From NCBI GenBank assembly GCA_021794595.1, contig JAJYQN010000096.1, positions 18,399-82,398 on the forward strand: a stretch of 64,000 nucleotides of DNA, written 5' to 3'. The position numbers and the translations under genes were made by a program. The stretch is from Pseudomonadota bacterium. Its GTDB lineage: Bacteria > Pseudomonadota > Gammaproteobacteria > Acidiferrobacterales > Acidiferrobacteraceae. Below, one piece after another: positions 25,931 through 35,798 of this stretch (position 1 is the first letter of the stretch; every line of letters begins with the position of its first letter). The notes beneath the pieces were generated by a model. The model saw only the letters and a list, made by a program, of their open reading frames with translations, was not told the origin of the DNA and ran no database searches.

Positions 25931-26404
25931 CTAGCCGACGATCTCGCGCAGATCTTTTAGTACCGACAAGACGTGGCTTTCGACCTTTACTTTGCGGTAT
26001 TCGCGCCGTAAGACCCCCTCCGCGTCAATAATGAAGGTGCTGCGCTCTATCCCCATCGACTTTTTCCCGTAGAGGTTCTTTTCTTTGATAACGTCGAAGG
26101 CCGCGCAAAGCGTTCCGTCGCTATCGGAGATCAGGTCGAACGGAAAGCATTGCTTACTTTTGAAGCCCTCGTGGGACTTCAGGTCGTCGCGCGATACCCC
26201 CAGGATGACGGCGTTGAGGGCCTCGAATTCCTCGTAATGGTCACGAAAGTCCTGCCCCTCCATCGTACAGCCGGGAGTGTTGTCTTTGGGGTAAAAGTAC
26301 AATATAAGGTTTTTACCCCGCAATTCGGATAGTCGAAAGCTTTGGTCGTCGGTGGCCTGAACGGCCAAATCCGGGACCGGTTGACCGATTTCAATAGTAT
26401 TCAT
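25931..26404 (-). CDS. bcp: peroxiredoxin (BCP/PrxQ-like)
   Basis: KNLILYFYPKDNTPGCTMEGQDFRDHYEEF; ATG at 26404 (MNTIEIGQPVP). Confidence 0.92.
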   Translation of the reverse strand: MNTIEIGQPVPDLAVQATDDQSFRLSELRGKNLILYFYPKDNTPGCTMEGQDFRDHYEEFEALNAVILGVSRDDLKSHEGFKSKQCFPFDLISDSDGTLCAAFDVIKEKNLYGKKSMGIERSTFIIDAEGVLRREYRKVKVESHVLSVLKDLREIVG

Positions 26405-26677
26405 GGGCGCCTCTCTGTTGGTGGGCCATAGGGTATTGTAACAAGAGTAAGCTTGTCGACCACAACGGTAAGGAAGACGCGCTTTGCTTGGCCGCTCTTC
26501 GTTCAGTACAATACACGCGGGGCAGGAAGCGGTGCCGCGACAAATTAAAAATCTCTTTCGCGAAAAGTCGGACCGCGCTCGAAGAACGAGCTGTGACGTC
26601 ATGTTTGTACGGCACGGCGGCCTATTCGTGCGCCTGCAGCCCTAAGGGGTTCTCTAGGGCGTCACCAGGGCTCGTTC

Positions 26678-29600
26678 TTGATGGTATCGGAGGATACATT
26701 GAGGAGAACTTTTGTGGCGACCGCAGTCAAGGAACTTAAGGGCCGAGTGCCAACGCAACGTGCCGTCCGGCGCGGGCATGAGTCCAAATCCCAGGCAAGA
26801 ACCTCCGATATGGAGCGGCTTCTCGCCGGCCTTCAGCGCCTGCACGAGGGCGATTTCAGCGTCCGACTCCGCTTGCGGGAACCAGGGCTTTCCCAGCAAA
26901 TTGCCGAGATATTCAACAGCCTTGCGCGCCGGAATCAACAACTGACGCACGAGTTCGTGCGGGTTGCGGATCTAGTAGGCCGGCAGGGCCGGATTGCCGA
27001 ACGGGCATCCCTCGGGGGCATGCAGGGTTCGTGGGGCACCATGATGGATGCCCAGAATAGGGCCATCGACGATCTCGTCCAGACAATCATCGAGATTTCC
27101 CGAGTCATCCGGGCCGTGGCGAGCGGCGACTTGTCCCAGACTGTTCCCAATGATGTGGCGGGACGACCGGTAAAGGGCGATCTTGTGCGAGCGGGACGCA
27201 CCGTCAACACCATGGTCGACCAATTGCGGTCATTCGCGGCCGAGGTGACGCGGGTCGCGAAAGAGGTGGGTATCGAGGGTAAGTTGGGTGGCCAAGCGCG
27301 GGTAAGGGGGGTCTCGGGTACCTGGAAGGATCTCACCGAAAACGTGAACCAATTGGCCGGCAACCTGACCTCGCAGGTGCGTAACATCGCGCTTGTGACG
27401 ACCGCGGTCGCGAACGGCGATTTGTCGCAAAAGATCACGGTCGGGGCGCGCGGCGAAATCCTTGAGCTGAAAGACACCATCAACACCATGGTCGACCAAT
27501 TGCGGTCATTCGCGGCCGAGGTGACGCGGGTCGCGAAAGAGGTGGGTATCGAGGGTAAGTTGGGTGGCCAGGCCAAGGTGCCTGGGGTGGCCGGCACCTG
27601 GAAGGACCTCACTGACAATGTGAACCAGCTGACCGGTAACCTTACAAACCAGGTGCGTAACATCGCACTTGTGACGACCGCGGTGGCCAAGGGCGATTTG
27701 TCGCAAAAGATCACGGTCGACGCCCGCGGCGAAATCCTCGAATTGAAGAACACCATCAACACCATGGTCGACCAGTTGCGGTCGTTCGCGGCCGAGGTGA
27801 CGCGGGTCGCGAAAGAGGTGGGTATCGACGGAAAACTGGGCGGTCAGGCGCGGGTGCCCGGGGTCTCCGGTACCTGGAAGGACTTGACCGACAACGTGAA
27901 CGGTTTGGCTGGCAACTTGACCTCGCAGGTGCGTAACATCGCCGAGGTCTCGACCGCGGTGGCAAACGGCGATTTGTCGCAAAAGATCACGGTCGACGCC
28001 CGCGGCGAAATCCTCGAATTGAAGAACACCATCAACACCATGGTCGACCAGTTGCGGTCGTTCGCGGCCGAGGTGACGCGGGTCGCGAAAGAGGTGGGTA
28101 TCGACGGAAAACTGGGCGGTCAGGCGCGGGTGCCCGGGGTCTCCGGTACCTGGAAGGACTTGACCGACAACGTGAACGGTTTGGCTGGCAACTTGACCTC
28201 GCAGGTGCGTAACATCGCCGAGGTCTCGACCGCGGTGGCAAACGGCGATTTGTCGCAAAAGATCACGGTTGATGCGCGCGGCGAAATCCTCGAATTGAAG
28301 AACACCATCAACACCATGGTCGACCAGTTGCGGTCGTTCGCGGCCGAGGTGACGCGCGTCGCGAAAGAGGTGGGTATCGAGGGTAAGTTGGGCGGCCAGG
28401 CGCGGGTGAAGGGGGTCTCCGGTACCTGGAAGGATTTGACCGAAAACGTGAACCAATTGGCCGGCAACCTGACCTCGCAGGTACGTAACATCGCACTTGT
28501 GACGACCGCGGTGGCCAAGGGCGATTTGTCGCAAAAGATCACGGTTGATGCGCGCGGCGAAATCCTTGAGCTGAAAGACACCATAAACACCATGGTCGAC
28601 CAATTGCGGTCGTTCGCGGCCGAGGTGACGCGGGTCGCGAAAGAGGTGGGTATCGAGGGCAAGTTGGGCGGTCAGGCCAAGGTGCCTGGGGTGGCCGGTA
28701 CCTGGAAGGATTTGACCGAAAACGTGAACCAATTGGCCGGCAACTTGACGGCCCAGGTGCGCGCTATCGCCGAGGTGTCGACGGCGGTGACGAAGGGCGA
28801 TCTGACGCGCTCTATTACGGTTGAGGCGGAAGGGGAGGTGTTGGCGCTTAAGGACAACATCAACCAGATGATCAAGAACCTGAAGGAGACCACCGAGAAA
28901 AACATGGAGCAAGACTGGCTAAAGACCAATCTTGCTCGATTCTCGGCCATGATGCAGGGCCAAAAGAATCTGTCTGCAGTCTCGCGCCTCATCATGAGCG
29001 AGCTTACGCCGCTTGTGTCGGCCCAGCACGGCGCGTTCTATACCGTAAACATAGAGGATAATAGGCTGGATCTCATTGCCTCTTACGCCTACAACAAGAG
29101 CGTGATGGTGCCGACGAGCTTCGAGTTCGGCGAAGGCGTCGTCGGCCAATGCGCGCTGGAGAAAAAGCCCATCATATTGACCGCCGTCCCCGACGACTAC
29201 ATCCGGATTACCTCGGGCCTTGGTTACGCGGCACCGGCCAATATTCTGGTGTTGCCAGTCCTTTTCGAGGGTGATGTCCTCGCGGTGATCGAGCTGGCTT
29301 CGTTTCAGTCGTTTAACTCGATCCATCGTGTATTTCTCGATCAGTTGATGGTCAGTGTCGGCGTGGTCCTTAATATTATTGGCGCGTCGATGCGTACCGA
29401 GGAACTCCTTCAGGAGCTTCAAAACTCGAACGGTGAGCTAGAGGCCCAGGCGAAGGAACTCGAAGAAAAGGCGACGCTCCTCGAGATCAAGAACCAGGAA
29501 GTCGAGATGGCGAGCCTGTCGCTTGAGGAGAAGGCCGAGCAGCTGGCCATGATCTCGAAGTACAAGTCAGAGTTTTTGGCCAATATGTCCCACGAGCTAC

Positions 29601-30784
29601 GCACGCCACTTAACAGTTTGCTGATCATGGCGAAGCTCTTGGCGGAAAATCGCGACATGAATTTAAATCCCAAACAGGTCCAGTTTGCCAACACCATACA
29701 TGCGTCCGGTCGTGACTTGCTCAACCTCATCAATGAGATACTTGATCTTTCGAAGGTTGAAGCGGGTAAGATGGGCATCGTGGCGAGCGACACCAAAGTG
29801 TCTGAGCTTGTGGACTATGTGGTGCGCGATTTCCGTGCCATTTCGCAACAAAAGGATATCGAGTTCTCTATCGACCTTGCGGACGACGTGCCACCCTCGA
29901 TGTATACCGACGGCCAGCGGCTGCAGCAAGTCCTGAAGAACCTGTTGTCCAACGCGTTTAAGTTCACTGATAGCGGCGCCATTACCCTAAGGGCCTACCG
30001 CTACACTGGCACGCGCTCAGTGTTTCAGACCGAGGCGCTGCGCGAGGCCACGACCATCGTCGCCTTTACGGTCCGCGATACCGGCATCGGGATAGCAGAC
30101 AATAAACAGCGATTGATATTCGAAGCTTTTCAACAAGTCGACGCCACAACGAGCCGGAAATACGGCGGTACCGGACTTGGACTTACGATCAGCCGCGAAA
30201 TATCGCGGCTTTTAGGCGGCGAAATTCAGCTTCAGAGCACGGTTGGCGAGGGGAGTGAGTTCACGCTGTACATGCCACAGACGTACGTTGGGATCGATCT
30301 CGATGCCGGGCCCGTCGAGGCGGGTGCGCCCCCCTTTGGGGACGCCATCGGGGGAGAGGTGGAAGATGACGGCGAGCAGGTCATTGCCTTTTCAGGGGAA
30401 AAGATCCTCGTCGTAGACGACGATGTTCGCAACATTTTTGCGATATCCAGCGTCCTTGAGAACCACAAGCTCAACGTGCTGTTCGCGGAAAGCGGGGTGG
30501 ACGCGATCGAGATATTAGAGGCGAATGATGATGTCGATGCGGTGCTCATGGACGTTATGATGCCAAACATGGACGGCTACGAAACGACGCAGGCGATCCG
30601 CAGGCTCGAAAGGTACAAGAAATTACCCATTATCGCGCTTACCGCAAAGGCCATGAAGGGGGACCGTGAGAAGTCGTTGGAGGCGGGTTTGTCTGACTAC
30701 ATCACGAAGCCCGTGGATACCGTCGCCCTTTTAAAGATGATCAAAAGGTGGCTTATGAGTGGCGCGGGATCGATGTTGCCCTAG
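26678..30784 (+). CDS. hybrid sensor histidine kinase with tandem HAMP-type repeats, GAF, HisKA, HATPase and REC domains
   Basis: 1368 aa; six 92-aa repeats; [17 protein letters not shown] (H box), [31 protein letters not shown]. Start uncertain: ATG 26681 or GTG 26714 also possible. Confidence 0.93.
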   Translation: MMVSEDTLRRTFVATAVKELKGRVPTQRAVRRGHESKSQARTSDMERLLAGLQRLHEGDFSVRLRLREPGLSQQIAEIFNSLARRNQQLTHEFVRVADLVGRQGRIAERASLGGMQGSWGTMMDAQNRAIDDLVQTIIEISRVIRAVASGDLSQTVPNDVAGRPVKGDLVRAGRTVNTMVDQLRSFAAEVTRVAKEVGIEGKLGGQARVRGVSGTWKDLTENVNQLAGNLTSQVRNIALVTTAVANGDLSQKITVGARGEILELKDTINTMVDQLRSFAAEVTRVAKEVGIEGKLGGQAKVPGVAGTWKDLTDNVNQLTGNLTNQVRNIALVTTAVAKGDLSQKITVDARGEILELKNTINTMVDQLRSFAAEVTRVAKEVGIDGKLGGQARVPGVSGTWKDLTDNVNGLAGNLTSQVRNIAEVSTAVANGDLSQKITVDARGEILELKNTINTMVDQLRSFAAEVTRVAKEVGIDGKLGGQARVPGVSGTWKDLTDNVNGLAGNLTSQVRNIAEVSTAVANGDLSQKITVDARGEILELKNTINTMVDQLRSFAAEVTRVAKEVGIEGKLGGQARVKGVSGTWKDLTENVNQLAGNLTSQVRNIALVTTAVAKGDLSQKITVDARGEILELKDTINTMVDQLRSFAAEVTRVAKEVGIEGKLGGQAKVPGVAGTWKDLTENVNQLAGNLTAQVRAIAEVSTAVTKGDLTRSITVEAEGEVLALKDNINQMIKNLKETTEKNMEQDWLKTNLARFSAMMQGQKNLSAVSRLIMSELTPLVSAQHGAFYTVNIEDNRLDLIASYAYNKSVMVPTSFEFGEGVVGQCALEKKPIILTAVPDDYIRITSGLGYAAPANILVLPVLFEGDVLAVIELASFQSFNSIHRVFLDQLMVSVGVVLNIIGASMRTEELLQELQNSNGELEAQAKELEEKATLLEIKNQEVEMASLSLEEKAEQLAMISKYKSEFLANMSHELRTPLNSLLIMAKLLAENRDMNLNPKQVQFANTIHASGRDLLNLINEILDLSKVEAGKMGIVASDTKVSELVDYVVRDFRAISQQKDIEFSIDLADDVPPSMYTDGQRLQQVLKNLLSNAFKFTDSGAITLRAYRYTGTRSVFQTEALREATTIVAFTVRDTGIGIADNKQRLIFEAFQQVDATTSRKYGGTGLGLTISREISRLLGGEIQLQSTVGEGSEFTLYMPQTYVGIDLDAGPVEAGAPPFGDAIGGEVEDDGEQVIAFSGEKILVVDDDVRNIFAISSVLENHKLNVLFAESGVDAIEILEANDDVDAVLMDVMMPNMDGYETTQAIRRLERYKKLPIIALTAKAMKGDREKSLEAGLSDYITKPVDTVALLKMIKRWLMSGAGSMLP
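27212..28867 (+). repeat. six tandem ~276-bp coding repeats (HAMP-type, 92 aa each)
   Basis: ATGGTCGACCA(A/G)TTGCGGTC recurs at 27212, 27488, 27764, 28040, 28316 and 28592, exactly 276 bp apart. Confidence 0.95.
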
Positions 30785-30793
30785 GAGATCGGA

Positions 30794-33142
30794 ATGGACG
30801 GGGAGGAGAAAGTCAGGATCCTTGTAGTCGATGACCGACAGGAGAATCTACTCGCGCTCAGCGAAATCCTCGATAACCCCGGGTATGAGGTGGTGAGGGC
30901 GCAATCCGGCGAAGAGGCGCTGAAGGAGGTCTTGCGCAACGAATTCGCCGTGATCTTATTGGATGTCCAGATGCCGGGCTTGGACGGATTCGAGACGGCT
31001 GGGCTTATCCGAAAGCGACGGAAGTCACGTTCGATACCGATTATTTTTATCACCGCCATCAACAAAGAGGAGCAGTACGTCTACAGGGGTTACACGCTCG
31101 GCGCCGTTGATTACCTTTTTAAGCCGTTTGATGTGGACATCCTACGTTCCAAGGTCACGGTCTTTGTCGATCTTTTTCAGAAGACGCGCCAAGTTAAGGC
31201 GCAAGCCCGGCTTTTACAAGAAAGCGAGCGTCGGGAACGGGCCCGCCAGGTGGCTGAGGTGCAGCGTCGCGGCGAGCGGCGTTATCGCAATTTGGCAGAT
31301 TTGGTTCCGCAACTCGTGTGGACTGCGAACAGTGATTTGCGTCTGGAGTACGTGAACCAGCGGGCGCTTACGTATTTTGGCATAGACGTATCCCAGGCGG
31401 CCGAGCTGCGGTTGGAAGAGGTCGTGCACCCAGACGACCTCAAGGACAATACCGCGGAGTGGCGAACCCTGTTGCTTGCGGGCGATGAACTCGTGGTCGA
31501 GGTCCGTCTTAGGCGGGCGCGAGATCAGACTTACCGCTGGCACTTGATCCACTTACAGGCTGAACAGGACATTCGTGGCCGCGTCCGTTCGTGGCTCGGA
31601 ACGGCCACCGACATCGATGACCAAAGACGCATCGTTGAGGCCCTTGCGGCCGAAAAAGAACAACTCGCGGTCACGCTGCGGTCGATTGGCGATGGGGTCA
31701 TCACCACCGATCTCACGGGATCCATAGTGCTTATCAATAGGGTCGCCGAGAAACTTACGGGCTGGTCGCAGGACGAGGCCCTGGGGCGGCCACTCGAAGA
31801 GGTGTTTGTGGTCCGCGAAGACCTCTTCCCGGCGACCGATGCCGGGGACCTGGATCTAGGACCCTCTGTACCGTTGCGCCGGGCCGTGCTCGTCGCCCGC
31901 GACGGAACCGAGTGTGATATTGCCGACGGCATTACACCCATTCGTGATGGCGATGGCCAGGTACAGGGAACGGTCGTAGTGTTCCGCGACGTTACCGATA
32001 TCCAGCGGCTCGAAGAGGAGCGACAGAAGGCGAGTAAGCTCGAATCCGTGGGGCTTTTGGCGGGCGCCATCGCCCATGATTTCAATAATATCTTGACCGC
32101 CATCATGGGGAATATTTCGCTAGCCAAGCTCCATACTGGGGCTGGCGAACAGATATTTGATCGTCTGGAGGAGGCTGAACGGGCGGCCCTGTGGGCCAAA
32201 GACCTTACGCAGCAATTGCTGACGTTCTCCAAAGGGGGTGCGCCGGTCAAGAGGCCGGTGGAGATCGGTCCCGTGGTGCGCGACTCGGCGGAATTCGCCT
32301 GTCGCGGATCGCATGTCCTCTGCGAGGTCACTATCCATGGCTCGGTCATCGTCGAGGCGGACGAGGGTCAGATCCGCCAAGTGATCCATAACCTCGTCTT
32401 GAATGCCCAGCAGGCTATGCCGGCCGGGGGGCGGGTTCGGGTTACGGTCAAGGAAGCGACGGGACCTATGGTGGGCGGACGGCCTCTGCCCCCCGGGCGT
32501 TACGCGGAGATCGTCTGCGCGGACGAAGGCGTTGGCATAAGCGAAGCGAACATAGACAAAATCTTTGACCCCTATTTTACGACCAAGCAAAAAGGGAGCG
32601 GCCTGGGTCTTGCCACCAGCTATTCCATCGTGCGGAAGCACCACGGGCTTATTACCGTAGAATCAAAGCTCGGGCAGGGGACGCAGTTTCGGATCTATCT
32701 TCCGCTTTCCGGGAATGCTATGGAGCCTGTCAGAGTGTCGGAGGCGGCTACGAAAGGAGGCCACGGGCGTCGGATACTCATCATGGATGATGAAAGCTTT
32801 ATCCGCGATGTCTTGGGGCGGCTCTTTACGCACTTTGGCTACGAGGTCGGGTATGCGAGGGACGGCGCGGAAGCGCTAGCCGCATACCGGTCTGCGGCCG
32901 AGGAGGATCGTCCTTACCATTTGGTGGTCATGGATCTCGTGATTCCCGGCGGTATGGGCGGGCGGGAAACCATTAAGAAGCTCCTCGATCTTGATCCCGA
33001 GGCCAAGGTGATCGTGTCGAGCGGTTACTCGAACGATCCCATCATGGCCAATTACAAGAAGTACGGGTTTTGTGAAGCGGTCGCAAAACCCTACAAAAAC
33101 GAAGACCTGAGGACCATCGTGCAGCGCGTCCTGGCCAGCTAG
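30794..33142 (+). CDS. hybrid histidine kinase: REC-PAS-PAS-HisKA-HATPase-REC
   Basis: VILLDVQMPGLDGFET; AGAIAHDFNNILTAIMGNISLAK; GSGLGLATSYSIVRKHHG; LVVMDLVIPGGMGGRE. Confidence 0.93.
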   Translation: MDGEEKVRILVVDDRQENLLALSEILDNPGYEVVRAQSGEEALKEVLRNEFAVILLDVQMPGLDGFETAGLIRKRRKSRSIPIIFITAINKEEQYVYRGYTLGAVDYLFKPFDVDILRSKVTVFVDLFQKTRQVKAQARLLQESERRERARQVAEVQRRGERRYRNLADLVPQLVWTANSDLRLEYVNQRALTYFGIDVSQAAELRLEEVVHPDDLKDNTAEWRTLLLAGDELVVEVRLRRARDQTYRWHLIHLQAEQDIRGRVRSWLGTATDIDDQRRIVEALAAEKEQLAVTLRSIGDGVITTDLTGSIVLINRVAEKLTGWSQDEALGRPLEEVFVVREDLFPATDAGDLDLGPSVPLRRAVLVARDGTECDIADGITPIRDGDGQVQGTVVVFRDVTDIQRLEEERQKASKLESVGLLAGAIAHDFNNILTAIMGNISLAKLHTGAGEQIFDRLEEAERAALWAKDLTQQLLTFSKGGAPVKRPVEIGPVVRDSAEFACRGSHVLCEVTIHGSVIVEADEGQIRQVIHNLVLNAQQAMPAGGRVRVTVKEATGPMVGGRPLPPGRYAEIVCADEGVGISEANIDKIFDPYFTTKQKGSGLGLATSYSIVRKHHGLITVESKLGQGTQFRIYLPLSGNAMEPVRVSEAATKGGHGRRILIMDDESFIRDVLGRLFTHFGYEVGYARDGAEALAAYRSAAEEDRPYHLVVMDLVIPGGMGGRETIKKLLDLDPEAKVIVSSGYSNDPIMANYKKYGFCEAVAKPYKNEDLRTIVQRVLAS

Positions 33143-33145
33143 GGT

Positions 33146-34261
33146 TTAGGCCGATTGTGCGGCCTCCCCCGGGGCCGGGTGCTGGTCGAGATCGACCGAG
33201 CGGAGTTTCAACGCGGCCTCTTCGGGGCTTATGGTGTTCACGAAGAGTCCCGATCCGAGCTCGAAGCCTGAAGGTATCGAGGTTCGAGGGCAAATTTCCA
33301 GATGCCAATGGTAGCTCGCCTCGCAACCCCGGCTATCAGGGCTATGTGGCAGAGAATGTAGGAAATAATTGTACTGCGCGCCCTCTATCACGGCTTCGAG
33401 GCGCGCCATCGTGCGGCGCAGTACCCGGGCCAAGTCGGCCAGATCGGCCTGCGTTACCCGCAGGAACTCCGCGTCGTGGGCGAGCGGCAAGATATGTACT
33501 TCCCACTCGTAGCGGCTGGCAAAGGGTTTGATGGCGATAAACCGCTCGCCCCGTTCTACCACATACTGCCCTACGCTGATCCGTCGTTGTATGGCCCCGG
33601 AATCCCGGTCATAGATCGTCGCCTCGAAGGTCAGCGCCTCATCGATCAGCGAACAAAATATGCAATGGTGATTTTTGGTGTAGTACAGACGGCTGTGGTC
33701 GACCTCGGCCCGGACATTGTGCGGAACGACCGGCATACCAATGATTTGGCTATGGGTGTGCGGAATACTGGCACCGGCGGCAGGGCCGAAGTTCTTGAAG
33801 ACTAAGACATAGCGAAGTTGCTCGTTGGATTGGTAGAGCTGCTCCATACGGGTGCGATAGGCGGAAAAAAGTTCCACGAGGTGCTCGTTACTCATCTCGT
33901 GAACGGCTATACCGTGCTGGCTATGGTCAATAATGACCTCGTGCCGACCGTAGCCGTCGATAGTCTGTTGTAGTCCGAGGTTGAGATTCCGGTAACGATG
34001 GTCGTCGCCCAGCACGGGGTAGAGGTTCTCGACGATGCGGATGTGCCACTGCCCTTGGTCCGGGTAGGTGGCGATGGCCGGGGGGGTCATATGCTCGTTG
34101 CCGTAACAGAACGGGCAGGTCCCGACATGGGGCCGACGGTCCCTCGCGACCGGCTGCTCGGCCTTCTTCGGCCGCATGTTCCTCGCGGTGGCGACCAGGA
34201 CGGATTCCGTTGGTATAATCGGATTGATGCGGATTTCGCGAACGCTGGGTGTTTCGGTCAT
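33146..34261 (-). CDS. galT: galactose-1-phosphate uridylyltransferase-like
   Basis: CPFCYGNEHMTPP, NFGPAAGASIPHTHSQIIGMP, HWHLEICPR; ATG 34261 preferred. Confidence 0.88.
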   Translation of the reverse strand: MTETPSVREIRINPIIPTESVLVATARNMRPKKAEQPVARDRRPHVGTCPFCYGNEHMTPPAIATYPDQGQWHIRIVENLYPVLGDDHRYRNLNLGLQQTIDGYGRHEVIIDHSQHGIAVHEMSNEHLVELFSAYRTRMEQLYQSNEQLRYVLVFKNFGPAAGASIPHTHSQIIGMPVVPHNVRAEVDHSRLYYTKNHHCIFCSLIDEALTFEATIYDRDSGAIQRRISVGQYVVERGERFIAIKPFASRYEWEVHILPLAHDAEFLRVTQADLADLARVLRRTMARLEAVIEGAQYNYFLHSLPHSPDSRGCEASYHWHLEICPRTSIPSGFELGSGLFVNTISPEEAALKLRSVDLDQHPAPGEAAQSA

Positions 34262-34416
34262 CAGGGCTCTCCGAGCGAGAGGCGGTGAGAACACCGCCCA
34301 AGAGGGCCTCATTTTGCCACAATGGGCGCAACTGGCGCGAGGGGCGGCGGCTACCTGTTTTCCTTGCTTGTGGGCTAGGGGGCAAGTAGTATCGCGGTTT
34401 TATCACGGGGCCGGTT

Positions 34417-35295
34417 ATGTTTCGCGGTAGTCTGGTCGCCATCGTCACCCCCATGCGTGAGGACGGCGCTATCGATTTTTCTGCCCTCGATAGCCTTCTT
34501 GATTTTCATATACGCAACGGCACCCACGGGGTCGTCGCAACAGGCACGACAGGCGAGGCCTCGACTTTGGATGTCGATGAGCATATCGCTGTCGTCGCGC
34601 ACGTCGTGCGGTATGTCGCCGGGCGGATCCCGGTGATCGCTGGCACGGGAGCCAATGCGACGGCCGAGGCCATTGCGCTGACCCAAGCGGCAGCCGCGGC
34701 GCGGGCCGATGCCTGTCTTGTTGTCACCCCGTATTACAATAAACCCACCCAGGAAGGGCTCTTTCAGCACTTTGCGGCAATCGCCGGGGCTGCTGACGTG
34801 CCTATTATCCTTTACAACGTGCCGAGCCGCACGGCCTGTGATCTGCTCCCGGAAACGGTGGCGAGGTTGGCCCAAATCCCTGGTATTATTGGGATAAAAG
34901 ATGCGACCGGCGATCTCGAGCGAGCCCGCGCGATACGCAGCCTTTGCCCCCCCGGGTTCCTTTTGTACGGAGGCGACGATGCGACCGGGGTCGCGTTGGG
35001 ACTCCTGGGGGCGGCTGGCGTGATCTCGGTGACCGCCAACGTGGCGCCGAAGACCATGAGTGCGGTATGGGAGGCCATCTTCGCAGGCGACGCTGAACTC
35101 GCGCGTCGACTCGATGAGACATTGGCGGGCCTCCACCGGGCCTTGTTCGTGGAATCCAATCCGATCCCGGTGAAGTGGGCGCTGCATGCCATGGGGCTGA
35201 TCGGGCCCCAGCTGCGGTTGCCCTTAACGCCGCTGTCATCAACCAAAGTAGCGGCCGTACAAGCGGCATTGCGCCAGGCGGGGGTAGAGGCATGA
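34417..35295 (+). CDS. dapA: 4-hydroxy-tetrahydrodipicolinate synthase
   Basis: MFRGSLVAIVTPMREDGAIDFSAL; GTTGEASTL; YYNKPTQEGL. Confidence 0.97.
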   Translation: MFRGSLVAIVTPMREDGAIDFSALDSLLDFHIRNGTHGVVATGTTGEASTLDVDEHIAVVAHVVRYVAGRIPVIAGTGANATAEAIALTQAAAAARADACLVVTPYYNKPTQEGLFQHFAAIAGAADVPIILYNVPSRTACDLLPETVARLAQIPGIIGIKDATGDLERARAIRSLCPPGFLLYGGDDATGVALGLLGAAGVISVTANVAPKTMSAVWEAIFAGDAELARRLDETLAGLHRALFVESNPIPVKWALHAMGLIGPQLRLPLTPLSSTKVAAVQAALRQAGVEA

Positions 35296-35696
35296 GATAT
35301 CGGTATTTAGGGGCCGCAGTATTGGCGGCGAGTTTGACCTTGGGGGGTTGTGCGTCGCCGAATGCGGGCTGTCAGGCTCCCTCTTATGTGGTGCCGCCTC
35401 CGCTGCCGCCTCTCCAGGTCCCCGCCGGCCTGTCGGCACCGCCCAACCATAGTCGTTATCCTGGGGCCGCGCTTTCCCTGCCGCACACGGTGACGAGCCC
35501 GGCGCCGGGTATGCGGCGCGAGGCGAAACCGCCTTCGGGCGCGCTTGGCCCGGCTGTGACCGCTTCGCCGGCCGCTTCCGAACCGCCGGTTCCTCCGGGA
35601 TTGAGCGGCCCTCCCCTGAGTAGTACCCAGTCGAACGGAAACGGTGGAGACACTAACGGGAATGTGGCGCCGCTTGTGGCGGCGCCTGCTCCCTGA
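35292..35696 (+). CDS. short proline-rich lipoprotein downstream of dapA
   Basis: Lipobox LTLGGCASP; ATGA overlap with dapA; no recognisable BamC domain. Confidence 0.7.
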   Translation: MRYRYLGAAVLAASLTLGGCASPNAGCQAPSYVVPPPLPPLQVPAGLSAPPNHSRYPGAALSLPHTVTSPAPGMRREAKPPSGALGPAVTASPAASEPPVPPGLSGPPLSSTQSNGNGGDTNGNVAPLVAAPAP

Positions 35697-35798
35697 CCTG
35701 ACCCGCCCTATCGGGCCGTCTTGTGAGTGTAGCGAGCCTTAAGGTGACCATCGCTTGCAAGCCGAACCGCGGAGGCCTCTGAGCCGGATACCTATGCC

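Noticed and set aside
27212-28867. Regularly spaced repeats considered as a CRISPR-like or satellite array
   Set aside because: Period is 276 bp, always in frame, with conserved protein sequence; these are coding HAMP-type repeats.
27506-28912. 468-aa minus-strand ORF with internal repeats (and duplicate 69-aa ORFs at 27756 and 28032)
   Set aside because: Repetition mirrors the HAMP repeats of the sense-strand kinase; it is an antisense shadow, not a repeat protein.
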